A stretch of 49,626 bases of DNA from Thiobacillus sp. 65-1402 (GCF_001897685.1 NZ_MKUG01000131.1:1-49626), one strand, 5' to 3'; counted from the first letter of the stretch, positions 35,488-42,316 are shown. The notes: generated by a model from the letters alone, not told the origin. Numbers and translations: made by a program.

Positions 35488-35740
35488 CTTCCCTTCTCCT
35501 TTGCTCGTCACGCGTTGCGGGAAGCCCGTCCAGCCCATCCAGACGGACACCTTCCGACTGCTTAAACCGGGCGGCCCATGCCTTGCTTATCTCCGCCTCG
35601 CTCGTGCCCGTGGCACACGTACACGCCAGCGCCTTGCCGCGGTACTTGAGCCTGGGCTGCCCCGGCTCGGCCGCATCGATGGCCGGTGCCGCCAGCAGCA
35701 GGGCAAGGGCCATCGCAGTGACTACGCCAGTTGGTCGCAT
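35468..35740 (-). CDS. Small secreted CxC-motif protein
   Basis: 90 residues with a signal peptide (MRPTGVVTAMALALLLAAPAIDA) and a mature part starting AEPGQPRLKYRGKALACTCATG, holding one CxC pair, then SEAEISKAWAARFKQSEG and a charged tail. Not a haem site. I do not recognise the family with certainty; position in a porin/multihaem operon suggests an ExtJ-like role. Start at ATG 35740 is chosen because the predicted sigma-54 start site is about 35771, which leaves only seven bases before ATG 35764. First gene of the operon. The CxC could bind metal, selenium or sulfur species (inference). Confidence 0.72.
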   Translation of the reverse strand: MRPTGVVTAMALALLLAAPAIDAAEPGQPRLKYRGKALACTCATGTSEAEISKAWAARFKQSEGVRLDGLDGLPATRDEQRRREDEAQPR

Positions 35741-35781
35741 GGGTTTCCGGTCCCCTTTCGTCATATCGACACCCAAACTTA

Positions 35782-35797
35782 AGCACGTATCGTGCCT
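35782..35797 (-). promoter_or_regulatory. Sigma-54 (-24/-12) promoter of the CxC-cytochrome-porin operon
   Basis: Minus strand AGGCACG-ATAC-GTGCT fits TGGCACG-N4-TTGCT with the invariant GG and GC at correct spacing. Predicted start about 35771. It shares nearly the same sequence with the site at 41908-41923, including the following TTAA. It is also a short inverted repeat (GCACG-N3-CGTGC), so a protein-binding site is an alternative reading. Confidence 0.75.
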
Positions 35798-35900
35798 GTG
35801 TTGATTATTCTTTTATAACAAGATCTTACAAAAAACTGCCCTGCCGATCCGATTGCACAGCAAGCGGAACAAACCGCAATCTTTCAAATTGCAATCGCAC

Positions 35901-35929
35901 GGGGCCAGCGCCGGGCTGCAGCCGGCCCC
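35901..35929. other. Hairpin in the 295-bp gap between pentahaem and CxC genes
   Basis: GGGGCC (35901-35906) pairs with GGCCCC (35924-35929), enclosing the perfect palindrome GGCTGCAGCC (35914-35923). No T run follows on either strand. It lies 130-160 bp upstream of the predicted start of the CxC operon, so it could be an activator region or an mRNA 3' structure of the cytochrome gene. Nearby are three GCAATC/GATTGC hexamers (35851, 35876, 35891). Nothing else is recognised in this gap. Confidence 0.35.
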
Positions 35930-36035
35930 CGCTGCCACCGCTCCGGCACGCCGCAACGGGGACGCTCATTCCGAAGGCGCCGCCGCCGTTGCCAGGGCAG
36001 GCCAACCCCAGCGAACAACGATGCAAGGGCCATGC

Positions 36036-37259
36036 TCAAGGCTCCGCCCCGACCTCGAGGCGCAACAGCTCATAGCGCGTTGCCACGGCCTCGTCGAGCG
36101 CGCGCCGCAACAGCGGCAGCGCCGCTGCCGGCAACTGGTCGGCGCGCCCCAGCGCATCGCGGTAGATGCGCTCGTAATGCTCGGCCGGCAGCACCCGCAC
36201 GACCAGTTCCACGCGCCAGTCGCCGCCCGCTGCGTTGAAGGGCTGCCGGAAATCGCGCGCTTCCCCGGCGGCAATGCGGGTATCGGACAGCTCCTGCGTG
36301 ATCGGCGTGTCGACGTTCCAGCCGATGACGTGGCGCCCCAGTTCGACGCTGCCGCCATCGACATCGCGGCGGTAAAACGCAAGCTCGACCTTGGGCACCA
36401 TGTAGGTCGGGAAATGGTGGCCGGCACCGCGGTTGCGGACGTTCGCCCGCGCCTCGTAGCGGCCGCCGCCGAGCGCTTGCAGTTTCAGCGACACCTCGAT
36501 CGCGCGCCGCGTCATTTCGGGGTCGTGAATGCCGCGCCAGCGATGCTGGCGATCCGGCATGTGGCAAGACTGGCAGGTCTGCTTGCCGGCCCCCTCCTTG
36601 GCATACGGGCCGGCAAGCCATTGCCGGTAGGTGTCTTCCAGCAATTTGCCGGCGATGCGCGGGCCGCTGTCCGGAAACTGGTGGCAATGCGCGCAGAAGC
36701 GGCTGTCCTGGAAGGCCTCGGCCACCACGAAGCCGCCATGCGGGCCGTCCTTGACCGCCTCGTTGCGCGGCGGCGGACCGAAGCGCCGGTGCCCGCGCAC
36801 GTGGCAGGCGGCGCACACCAGGCCCTGATGCCCCAGGTCGGAGGGGACGAAATCCGGCGGCGGCTGCTTCGGCGCGTTCGGCCAGCCATGCTCCAGCGCC
36901 AACAGCGCCTTCTGTTCGGCCAGCGGCGTATGGCAGCGCAGGCAGCGGTTGCCCTGCTCCTGGTCCATCAGCATCAGCTGCCAGCGCAAGCCGGGGCCCA
37001 TCGCTTTGCTGTGCAGGCTGGTGCGCCAGGCCGCGTACTGCTCGGCGTGGCATTGCCCGCAGGCCTGCGGATCCAGCGACGCCTCCAGCGGCGAGAACGC
37101 CGCCGGAGGCGTGCCCTGCGGCGGCATCGGCTCGGCCCAGTGGCGTTGCAGAAAAGCCTCGGCCGCAGCCTCCGGCTTGTTCCCGCAGCCCGCCAGCAGC
37201 GCGAGCGCGCAGGCCGCCAGCAGCCGCAGCGGACCCGCATGCGAAGTGAACTTCAACAT
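36036..37259 (-). CDS. Pentahaem c-type cytochrome lipoprotein
   Basis: 407 residues. Lipoprotein signal with lipobox LLAGC (C25), then five CxxCH haem sites: CGQCH (67-71), CLRCH (106-110), CAACH (149-153), CAHCH (189-193), CQSCH (229-233). The last 170 residues have no haem and look beta-rich (RYEARANVRNRGAGHHFPT, KVELAFYRRDVDG). Similar architecture, recalled from cytochrome lipoproteins of ext-type and other extracellular electron-transfer clusters. ATG at 37259 with AGTCAGGG upstream. It begins 14 bp after the T run of a terminator that follows the rhodanese gene, so it may depend on read-through or its own promoter. Confidence 0.93.
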   Translation of the reverse strand: MLKFTSHAGPLRLLAACALALLAGCGNKPEAAAEAFLQRHWAEPMPPQGTPPAAFSPLEASLDPQACGQCHAEQYAAWRTSLHSKAMGPGLRWQLMLMDQEQGNRCLRCHTPLAEQKALLALEHGWPNAPKQPPPDFVPSDLGHQGLVCAACHVRGHRRFGPPPRNEAVKDGPHGGFVVAEAFQDSRFCAHCHQFPDSGPRIAGKLLEDTYRQWLAGPYAKEGAGKQTCQSCHMPDRQHRWRGIHDPEMTRRAIEVSLKLQALGGGRYEARANVRNRGAGHHFPTYMVPKVELAFYRRDVDGGSVELGRHVIGWNVDTPITQELSDTRIAAGEARDFRQPFNAAGGDWRVELVVRVLPAEHYERIYRDALGRADQLPAAALPLLRRALDEAVATRYELLRLEVGAEP

Positions 37260-37272
37260 CCCTGACTCCATG

Positions 37273-37299
37273 AAAAAAGCCCACGAGAGTATCGTGGGC
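37273..37299 (-). terminator. Rho-independent terminator or attenuator between rhodanese and pentahaem genes
   Basis: On the minus strand GCCCACGA, loop TACTC, TCGTGGGC (perfect 8-bp stem, plus-strand 37279-37299) followed directly by six Ts (37278-37273). It lies 33 bp past the rhodanese stop and only 14 bp before the next start codon on the same strand, the position expected of an intra-operon attenuator. Confidence 0.85.
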
Positions 37300-37331
37300 C
37301 AGAGGAGGAGTAGCAATAGTTCAGACGCTTG

Positions 37332-38828
37332 TCAGCCGCCGCACGGGTTCGCTGCCGGCGCACGCGTTCCGGCGGTCGGAATGGTCTCGCCGTACTTGTA
37401 GGCCTTGTCGGCGTTGACGATGGCATTGGCCGAATTGGCGTACGCGTCGGTGATGTAGCGCTGGGCCACCAGCGTGTTGCTGGTTGCGGCGCGGTAGAAG
37501 GACTTCACGTCGGTGCGCCACGGCGAATTGTCCGGCAGGATCGCGTTGCCCGTCGCATCGGTCATGACGCTGCCGCCGGTCAGCGAGTTCCATTCCACCA
37601 TCGCGCCGTCGTAGAAACGGGTCGGCTTGCCGAGGATGACTCCGCTGGCCACGCCGGTGATCATCGCACGGAAAGTCGTCTCGCAATAGGCGTAGACGGT
37701 GTCGCCGTCCTGGTAGGCGTTGCCGGCCCCGACCAGCGTATAGTCGGCGCCGACGAATCCAACGCCCTGGGCGTTGGTGCCGCCTGCCAGCAGCGCGGCC
37801 AGTTCCGCCTTGGGCCGGTAGGCGAAGCCCTTGGTGGAGTCGAGCATGTGCGTGTACTGGAGCTGCAGCGTGCCCCACGGGTGCCCCTGGCGCGAGCCGC
37901 TGTTCTGGAAGGTCCACATGTAGTTGGCCGGGTTGAGCGGCACGCAGTATGCGGTCGCACACGCCTGAGTGCCGGCGAGATCGGAATTGGTGTCCTCGCC
38001 GAGTTCAACCATTTCGCCGGCGCTGTACTGGCCGAGGCTGCGCGCATCCCAGATGAAGACGCCGTCGTTCTTCACGTTGCTGTCGCCCGACGGAACCACC
38101 GCGGCCAGCAGATCCTGCACCGTGGCCTGCAGCTGGGTGTTGTCGACCAGCAGGTCCTTGACCGAGGCGTGGCCGGTGTTGGGCGCCACGCTCGCAGCTA
38201 CCTGGAAGTCGCCAGCAGCCATGCCGTTGCCGTTGATCCACTGGTTGCCGCCGTTGAGGATGGCCAGGTTCTTCTTGTCCACGCCCCAGTAGCGCAGCGC
38301 ATACCAGATGCGGCCCTGCGCCATCGCATTGCTGGTGCTGCCGGTGCCCATGGCGGCGACGATCATGTCATTCTGCGGATCGATGTTGAATTTCTTCAGC
38401 AGCGCGTCCATGCTGGTGCCGTCCGGCACCATGCTGGGCGTTTCGATCACGCCGTTGCTGCGCGTCTGGATCCAGTCGCTCGACGGCGACAGATAGGTGA
38501 ACACGTTGGTCCCGTTCGGCTTGATGTATTCGGCGCCCGCCGGGCCCGCCGAAGCCTGCAGGATGATCAGCTTGCCGGTAACCCCCGCCGGACGGTTGGC
38601 GAGCCAGTTGTCCTTCCAGCTTTTCAGCGTCGCTGCGGTGATCAGGCCGTTGACGTTGTTGTCGTAATTATCGTCCGACACCTGGGCGATCGCCGCCGGC
38701 GTATTGACCGGGATATTCTTCACCGGGGCGGTCGTATCCTCGCCGCCTCCCCCGCCGCAACCCTGCAGGCTCAACACCAAGGTCAGCGCCGCCAGGCCGC
38801 TCCATCCCCTATTCATCTGCTTGTTCAT
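37332..38828 (-). CDS. Rhodanese-domain lipoprotein (ExtH-like candidate)
   Basis: 498 residues. Lipobox LSLQGC (C24) followed by a glycine-rich linker, so anchored in a membrane. Two rhodanese-like halves: the first (about 60-235) has MGTGSTSNAMAQGRIWYALR where the catalytic loop should be and no cysteine; the second (about 250-470) has FIWDARSLGQYSAGEM and the loop VYAYCETTFRAM with candidate persulfide cysteine C382. C290/C295 may form a disulfide. ATG at 38828 is fixed by GGAGG with a seven-base spacer. Moves sulfane sulfur or selenium outside the cytoplasm (inference). Its position beside multihaem cytochromes and a porin matches Geobacter ext loci. Confidence 0.85.
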   Translation of the reverse strand: MNKQMNRGWSGLAALTLVLSLQGCGGGGGEDTTAPVKNIPVNTPAAIAQVSDDNYDNNVNGLITAATLKSWKDNWLANRPAGVTGKLIILQASAGPAGAEYIKPNGTNVFTYLSPSSDWIQTRSNGVIETPSMVPDGTSMDALLKKFNIDPQNDMIVAAMGTGSTSNAMAQGRIWYALRYWGVDKKNLAILNGGNQWINGNGMAAGDFQVAASVAPNTGHASVKDLLVDNTQLQATVQDLLAAVVPSGDSNVKNDGVFIWDARSLGQYSAGEMVELGEDTNSDLAGTQACATAYCVPLNPANYMWTFQNSGSRQGHPWGTLQLQYTHMLDSTKGFAYRPKAELAALLAGGTNAQGVGFVGADYTLVGAGNAYQDGDTVYAYCETTFRAMITGVASGVILGKPTRFYDGAMVEWNSLTGGSVMTDATGNAILPDNSPWRTDVKSFYRAATSNTLVAQRYITDAYANSANAIVNADKAYKYGETIPTAGTRAPAANPCGG

Positions 38829-38856
38829 CCAGAATCCTCCATCCATTTTCAAGCCC

Positions 38857-38882
38857 GCGCCAGCCTTGCCAGTTGGCAAGGC
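38857..38882 (-). promoter_or_regulatory. Possible third -24/-12 site with perfect palindrome before the rhodanese gene
   Basis: A perfect 9-bp inverted repeat with a two-base centre (GCCTTGCCA-AC-TGGCAAGGC, 38863-38882). Its right half starts TGGCAAG-GCTG-GCGC (38871-38857), which keeps GG and GC at sigma-54 spacing but has a poor -12 box. A start near 38845 would give a 17-base leader containing the GGAGG of the rhodanese gene. The palindrome could equally be an operator. Confidence 0.35.
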
Positions 38883-38979
38883 GACGCACCCATAGCGGCC
38901 GGCCCGCTGGAGACACGTGAAAACCCGGCCCCAGTCATGCGCGACCTCTACCGCGACCATGGCCGCGGGCAAAACACTT

Positions 38980-39165
38980 TCAATCCAGCGGCGCTTTCAG
39001 CACCACCGGCATCCAGTCCTGTTGCAGCGCATCGAGCAATGCGCCGTAATCGTCCACGTTCATTTCCCGCACTTGCGCACCGGCGGCGCGCAAGGCTTCG
39101 GCCAGGCCCGGCATCGCCGGCGCCGCCGCGGGATTGACCAGCAAAACCCGTTTTCCCGTGCTCAT
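38980..39165 (-). CDS. Small unknown protein at the end of the TusA-YeeE-DsrE operon
   Basis: 61 residues, start MSTGKRVLLVNPAAAP, alpha/beta look with one hydrophobic strand and a helix (GLAEALRAAGAQVREMN), no cysteine. I do not recognise it. ATG at 39165 overlaps the preceding stop by four bases (ATGA), which strongly supports real, coupled expression. It resembles only the first part of a DsrE- or Rossmann-like fold, so it may be a reduced relative. Confidence 0.6.
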   Translation of the reverse strand: MSTGKRVLLVNPAAAPAMPGLAEALRAAGAQVREMNVDDYGALLDALQQDWMPVVLKAPLD

Positions 39166-39422
39166 ACGCAATACACCACATCGTTGTCGATGATCTGCCG
39201 CGCCAGCGTCGCCAGCGCGTCCTCTCCGCGGTCGAGTTCGGCCACCGGCACGTCGGCGAACTCGAGCGCCTCCATCTGTTCGGCCACCTCGCTCCCCCCC
39301 GGGAGCCTGCCCCATGCGGCGATGGCGACCGCGTCGTCCAGCAGGGTCAGCCCGCTGGCCATGCGCAGCGCCTCGGCCGGCTTCTGCACCGCCACCATCA
39401 GAATGCGTTTTTGATCTGCCAT
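39162..39422 (-). CDS. Small DsrE/DsrF-like protein
   Basis: 86 residues beginning MADQKRILMVAVQKPAEALRMASGLTLLDD, with a fold pattern like the small DsrE/F/H family (strand, helix, GLTLLDDAVAIAAWG) and an ending DNDVVYCV that holds its only cysteine, C85. Sulfur-carrier function is possible but rests on neighbours. Nine bases after the DsrE-like gene; overlaps the 61-residue ORF by four bases. Confidence 0.65.
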   Translation of the reverse strand: MADQKRILMVAVQKPAEALRMASGLTLLDDAVAIAAWGRLPGGSEVAEQMEALEFADVPVAELDRGEDALATLARQIIDNDVVYCV

Positions 39423-39431
39423 GTCGCGTCC

Positions 39432-39743
39432 TCAGAAAACCAGAACCTTGTCGCACTTCTTCACCAGTTCGGCATCCTGGTACTGGCCGCCGACGACGAC
39501 GAAGTCGGCGAGCGAATTCAGGTCGAAGCGTCCCTCGGCATAGCGCTCGGCGCTGTGTTCGCACAGCGCGACGCTGTTCGGGCGCGCCCGGGCGCGCCCA
39601 ACGAAGCCGACGTCGGCGAGCAGGTTGACGCCGGTGTCGGTGAGGAAGCACTGCGGGTCCCAGCCGCGCGCGATCGCGGCGTCGAGCAGGCCGTTGGCGT
39701 GCACGAGGTAGCGCTCGTCGGTGATGACTATGCCCAGCTGCAT
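39432..39743 (-). CDS. DsrE-family sulfur relay protein
   Basis: 103 residues: start MQLGIVITDERYLVHANGLLDAAIARG, FLTDTGVNLL, and cysteines C32 (DPQCFLTDTG), C61 (VALCEHSAE) and C97 (VKKCDKVLVF). The arrangement matches DsrE/TusD-type proteins that accept persulfide sulfur from TusA. ATG at 39743, three bases past the TusA stop. Works in the cytoplasm, probably with the adjacent TusA proteins and the YeeE permease (inference). Confidence 0.8.
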   Translation of the reverse strand: MQLGIVITDERYLVHANGLLDAAIARGWDPQCFLTDTGVNLLADVGFVGRARARPNSVALCEHSAERYAEGRFDLNSLADFVVVGGQYQDAELVKKCDKVLVF

Positions 39744-39746
39744 CGC

Positions 39747-39998
39747 TCAGGCCTTCCTGATCTTCCAGACGAAGGAGCCGCCGGCGTCCTGCCGATCGAT
39801 GAGGTCGCTGCCCTCGGCTTCGCACATCGCCATGATCGACTCGCCCGACGAGGGGTTGTCGAATATCAGCGACAGCACGTCGCCGCTCTCGATCTTCTGC
39901 AGCGCCTTCTTGGTGTACATCTGTGGGTGCGGGCAGGTGTAGCCGCACACGTTCAGCTCCCATTCGTGGTCGCCGGTCTTGTTGAAACTCATGGCCAT
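39747..39998 (-). CDS. TusA-family sulfur carrier protein
   Basis: 83 residues with the TusA signature WELNVCGYTCPHPQMYTKKAL; the CPxP motif is C22-P-H-P, and C18 is a second cysteine. Remaining pattern LSLIFDNPSSGESIMAM is typical. Carries persulfide sulfur (or selenium in related YedF proteins) between enzymes. ATG at 39998 has AAGGAG eight bases upstream; an ATG two codons later is possible. 47 bp after the yeeE-type gene. Confidence 0.92.
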   Translation of the reverse strand: MAMSFNKTGDHEWELNVCGYTCPHPQMYTKKALQKIESGDVLSLIFDNPSSGESIMAMCEAEGSDLIDRQDAGGSFVWKIRKA

Positions 39999-40045
39999 GG
40001 GGTTTGCTCCTTAATCCAGTGTGTCGAAAATCCGTGGGCGCGCCC

Positions 40046-41497
40046 TTACAGGCCGCACTCCGATCCCTTGCGGGCGGTGCTCCAGTCCATCCACCAGGTG
40101 AACACCTTGACGCCGATGTAGGCGCCTATCGTCATGCCGATCAGGAAGACCCAGCCGCTGGGGTCGCCGTTGGTCACGGTGGCGAAGAAGGCGCCGATGT
40201 TGCAGCCCATCGCCAGGCGTGCGCCGATGCCCATCAGCGTGCCGCCGACGATGGCAAAGAAGGCGGTTTCCCAGCTCGGCAGTTTCCATTTGAATTCGCG
40301 GCGGGAGAGCGCCATGATGGCGGCGCCGAGAATGATGCCGATCGACATGAAGCCGGGCGCGTTCAAGAGCGGGTTCGGCAGGCCGTTGTCGAGGCCGAAG
40401 AAGATGCTGTCCATGCTGTCGATGCCGAGCTTCTGCATGATCCAGCCACCCCACTGCGCCTCCTGGGTGGTGATGTACCAGTAGCCCGGGTCGAACACGG
40501 TGTCCTGGATCGACAGGCCGCTGGTGTAGCCCATCGCCACCAGCAGTTCGCCGAAGTTGAAGATGCCGTAGTGCTCGCGCAGCGCGCCGGTCACGTACAT
40601 GTGCAGGCCGGCGAGGATGCCGAGGCCAATGCCGGCCAGGGCGGTATTCTTGGATGACGTGCACATGGCCCACATGCCCGCCAGTTCGTCGCGCAGCGAC
40701 GGGCTGGCCTTGCCGGAACGGCGCAGGTAGCCCTTGCGGTAGTAGAGGACATACAGCGCGACCAGGATGATCATGACCGGCAGGATCGCGGTCAGCAGCG
40801 TGTTGGCCAGGATGATGCCGCGAGCGGTCTCGGCCATGCCCAGCACCTCGGCCATGGTGGTGCCCTTGAGGCCCCAGATGTAGCCGGCGGTGAAGATGTC
40901 GAACCAGCCCTGCGTGATCGTCAGCTCGGCCGGCATGTCCTGGGCCGCGGCAGCGTCAAGCCACGACTGCGGCACCAGCGCATCCCACCAGCCGCTGGCG
41001 CTGACGACGATGGCCTGCGAGAAGGAGATGGCGAGGATCACCAGCATCGAGTTCATGTTGCCCTCGCCCGCCTTGTAGAGCGAGCCGGACGCACAGCCGC
41101 CGGTGAAGACGATGCCGAAGCCGAAGATCGCGGCGCCGATGACGATGTGCCAGCCCATCGCGTTGGGATGGAAGGTGCTGAAGCCGGCCAGGGAAACAAC
41201 GGCGGCCACGACCGCATACAGCGCCACCGCGATCATCACGCCGACCGCCATGCGCGGCACCTTCACCGCAAACAGGTCGCGCACCGCCGACGCCATGCAG
41301 AAGCGGCCGTATTGCAGCAGAGCGCCGTAGGCGAGGCCGAACCAGACATAAACCAGCAGGTAGGCAAAGCGCGTGTCCTGCGCCAGCGCCCACAGCGAGC
41401 CAAGGGCAACGAACAGGAAAACCCCCATCGCCTGCACGCTGCTCTTGCGGAGCAGCCAGTGCGTTTCGGTTGCGATACTCGTCGACGCTACATTCAC
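40046..41497 (-). CDS. YeeE/YedE-family sulfur-compound permease
   Basis: 483 residues, about ten or more membrane segments. Conserved cysteines sit where YeeE (TsuA) thiosulfate-uptake proteins have them: GRFCMASAVRDLF (C67), FTGGCASGSLYKAGEG (C135) and ARLAMGCNIGAFF (C432). It is longer than the about 350-residue E. coli protein. Start is GTG 41497, fixed by AGGAG with a seven-base spacer. Flanked by TusA-like genes on both sides, as in tsuAB pairs. Substrate is inferred as thiosulfate or another sulfur/selenium oxyanion; the related YedE is linked to selenium. Confidence 0.9.
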   Translation of the reverse strand: MNVASTSIATETHWLLRKSSVQAMGVFLFVALGSLWALAQDTRFAYLLVYVWFGLAYGALLQYGRFCMASAVRDLFAVKVPRMAVGVMIAVALYAVVAAVVSLAGFSTFHPNAMGWHIVIGAAIFGFGIVFTGGCASGSLYKAGEGNMNSMLVILAISFSQAIVVSASGWWDALVPQSWLDAAAAQDMPAELTITQGWFDIFTAGYIWGLKGTTMAEVLGMAETARGIILANTLLTAILPVMIILVALYVLYYRKGYLRRSGKASPSLRDELAGMWAMCTSSKNTALAGIGLGILAGLHMYVTGALREHYGIFNFGELLVAMGYTSGLSIQDTVFDPGYWYITTQEAQWGGWIMQKLGIDSMDSIFFGLDNGLPNPLLNAPGFMSIGIILGAAIMALSRREFKWKLPSWETAFFAIVGGTLMGIGARLAMGCNIGAFFATVTNGDPSGWVFLIGMTIGAYIGVKVFTWWMDWSTARKGSECGL

Positions 41498-41548
41498 TCA
41501 CACTCTCCTCAGTCAAACCGACGGCCCCGGCAGGCCGCCCGACAATGT

Positions 41549-41881
41549 CTACAAACCCTTGCGCAGGTAAACCCGCCAGCAACCGGACTCCCGCACCGCG
41601 GCGAGATGCGTGCAGCCAAGCGTCTGCGCCAATGCAGGAAACCCCTCGACTGCCGTGGGGTTGTCAAGCACCACTTCGACGACCTCCCCCGGCCCGACTT
41701 CGCTCAACACCTTCATGGTCAGCAACTGCGGCCGCGGGCACATGGCCCCCAGGCAATCGACCGCATGCACCACATGCACACGCCCCAAGCCGGGAACATC
41801 GACGTCCTTGACGACCGGGCTGCTCGTGCCGGCTGGCCGGTCATGAAACAGATCGAGCAAACTGGCAACGTGCACACCCAT
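41549..41881 (-). CDS. TusA-like protein with N-terminal extension
   Basis: Up to 110 residues: about 35 N-terminal residues of unknown role, then the TusA core VDCLGAMCPRPQLLTMKVLSEV with CPxP motif (C48-P-R-P, plus C43) and VVLDNPTAVEG. Two more cysteines near the end (LGCTHLAAVRESGCW) are unusual. ATG 41881 is directly against GGAGG; GTG 41875 is six bases from it and may be the true start. Both fit a transcript start near 41897. First gene of the sulfur operon. Confidence 0.88.
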   Translation of the reverse strand: MGVHVASLLDLFHDRPAGTSSPVVKDVDVPGLGRVHVVHAVDCLGAMCPRPQLLTMKVLSEVGPGEVVEVVLDNPTAVEGFPALAQTLGCTHLAAVRESGCWRVYLRKGL

Positions 41882-41907
41882 CCTCCGCTTGGCGACACGC
41901 AGTATTA

Positions 41908-41923
41908 AGCACGTTGCGTGCCA
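41908..41923 (-). promoter_or_regulatory. Sigma-54 (-24/-12) promoter of the TusA-YeeE-DsrE operon
   Basis: Minus strand TGGCACG-CAAC-GTGCT, a one-mismatch fit to TGGCACG-N4-TTGCT with GG and GC at the required spacing. Predicted start about 41897, giving a 16- to 22-base leader. Thirteen of 16 bases equal those of the site at 35782-35797. An A/T-rich stretch lies just upstream of both (AAAGGAAAAATCAA and AAAGAATAATCAA). Confidence 0.82.
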
Positions 41924-42011
41924 AATTGATTTTTCCTTTGTAAACATAGCGTTGTCCCAATCGGTGATTTTCGGGTCAATGAAAAATGCAACGACACCGG
42001 TTTTCGGGTTT

Positions 42012-42045
42012 GACACGGGTGTCTTTTGCAACAGACAAAATTGTC
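42012..42045. promoter_or_regulatory. Two similar inverted repeats, likely upstream activator sites
   Basis: GACAC-GG-GTGTC (42012-42023) and GACAA-AA-TTGTC (42034-42045). Both are perfect 5-bp arms with a two-base centre, and the centres are 22 bp apart (two helical turns). They lie about 120 and 142 bp upstream of the predicted start at 41897, the usual place for NtrC-type activators. No equivalent pair is seen before the promoter at 35782. Confidence 0.5.
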
Positions 42046-42316
42046 CGTGCCTTCGCAATCTCCACGGCATCGGCCCGAGGCGGGCCTCCTGCACCGGCGT
42101 GGATCTGCGGGCTCAAACGGCATCCTCTGCGGGAGCGGCGCCTCGCCACGATTGCTGTGGCGCCGTGGCGCCGCGATACGGCATACGCCTCCCGGTTTCC
42201 GCCCATGGCGGACAGGACTCCTGCAGCGCAAACCGGGCCCTCTGCGGCCTAGGGCCGGGCTGGCGCGTTTCGATGGGCGACCGGCCGATTCGCGCGCTTG
42301 CTCAAGGCGCGGGAAG
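42046..42316. other. Non-coding stretch between ppsA 3' end and the activator sites
   Basis: About 270 bp with no ORF of convincing protein character on either strand and no clear terminator for ppsA. Open frames here are GC-driven and lack ribosome binding sites. Confidence 0.5.

Noticed and set aside
35468-35764. Longer start (ATG 35764) for the CxC protein
   Set aside because: The sigma-54 start predicted at about 35771 would leave a seven-base leader without a ribosome binding site.
35826-36026. Minus-strand ORF between the pentahaem and CxC genes
   Set aside because: Weak composition, no ribosome binding site, contains the hairpin and lies upstream of a promoter.
36036-37259. Calling the pentahaem protein a nitrite or hydroxylamine reductase
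   Set aside because: All five haem motifs are standard CxxCH with no special catalytic motif (such as CxxCK), and the lipobox plus beta-rich tail do not fit NrfA or HAO.
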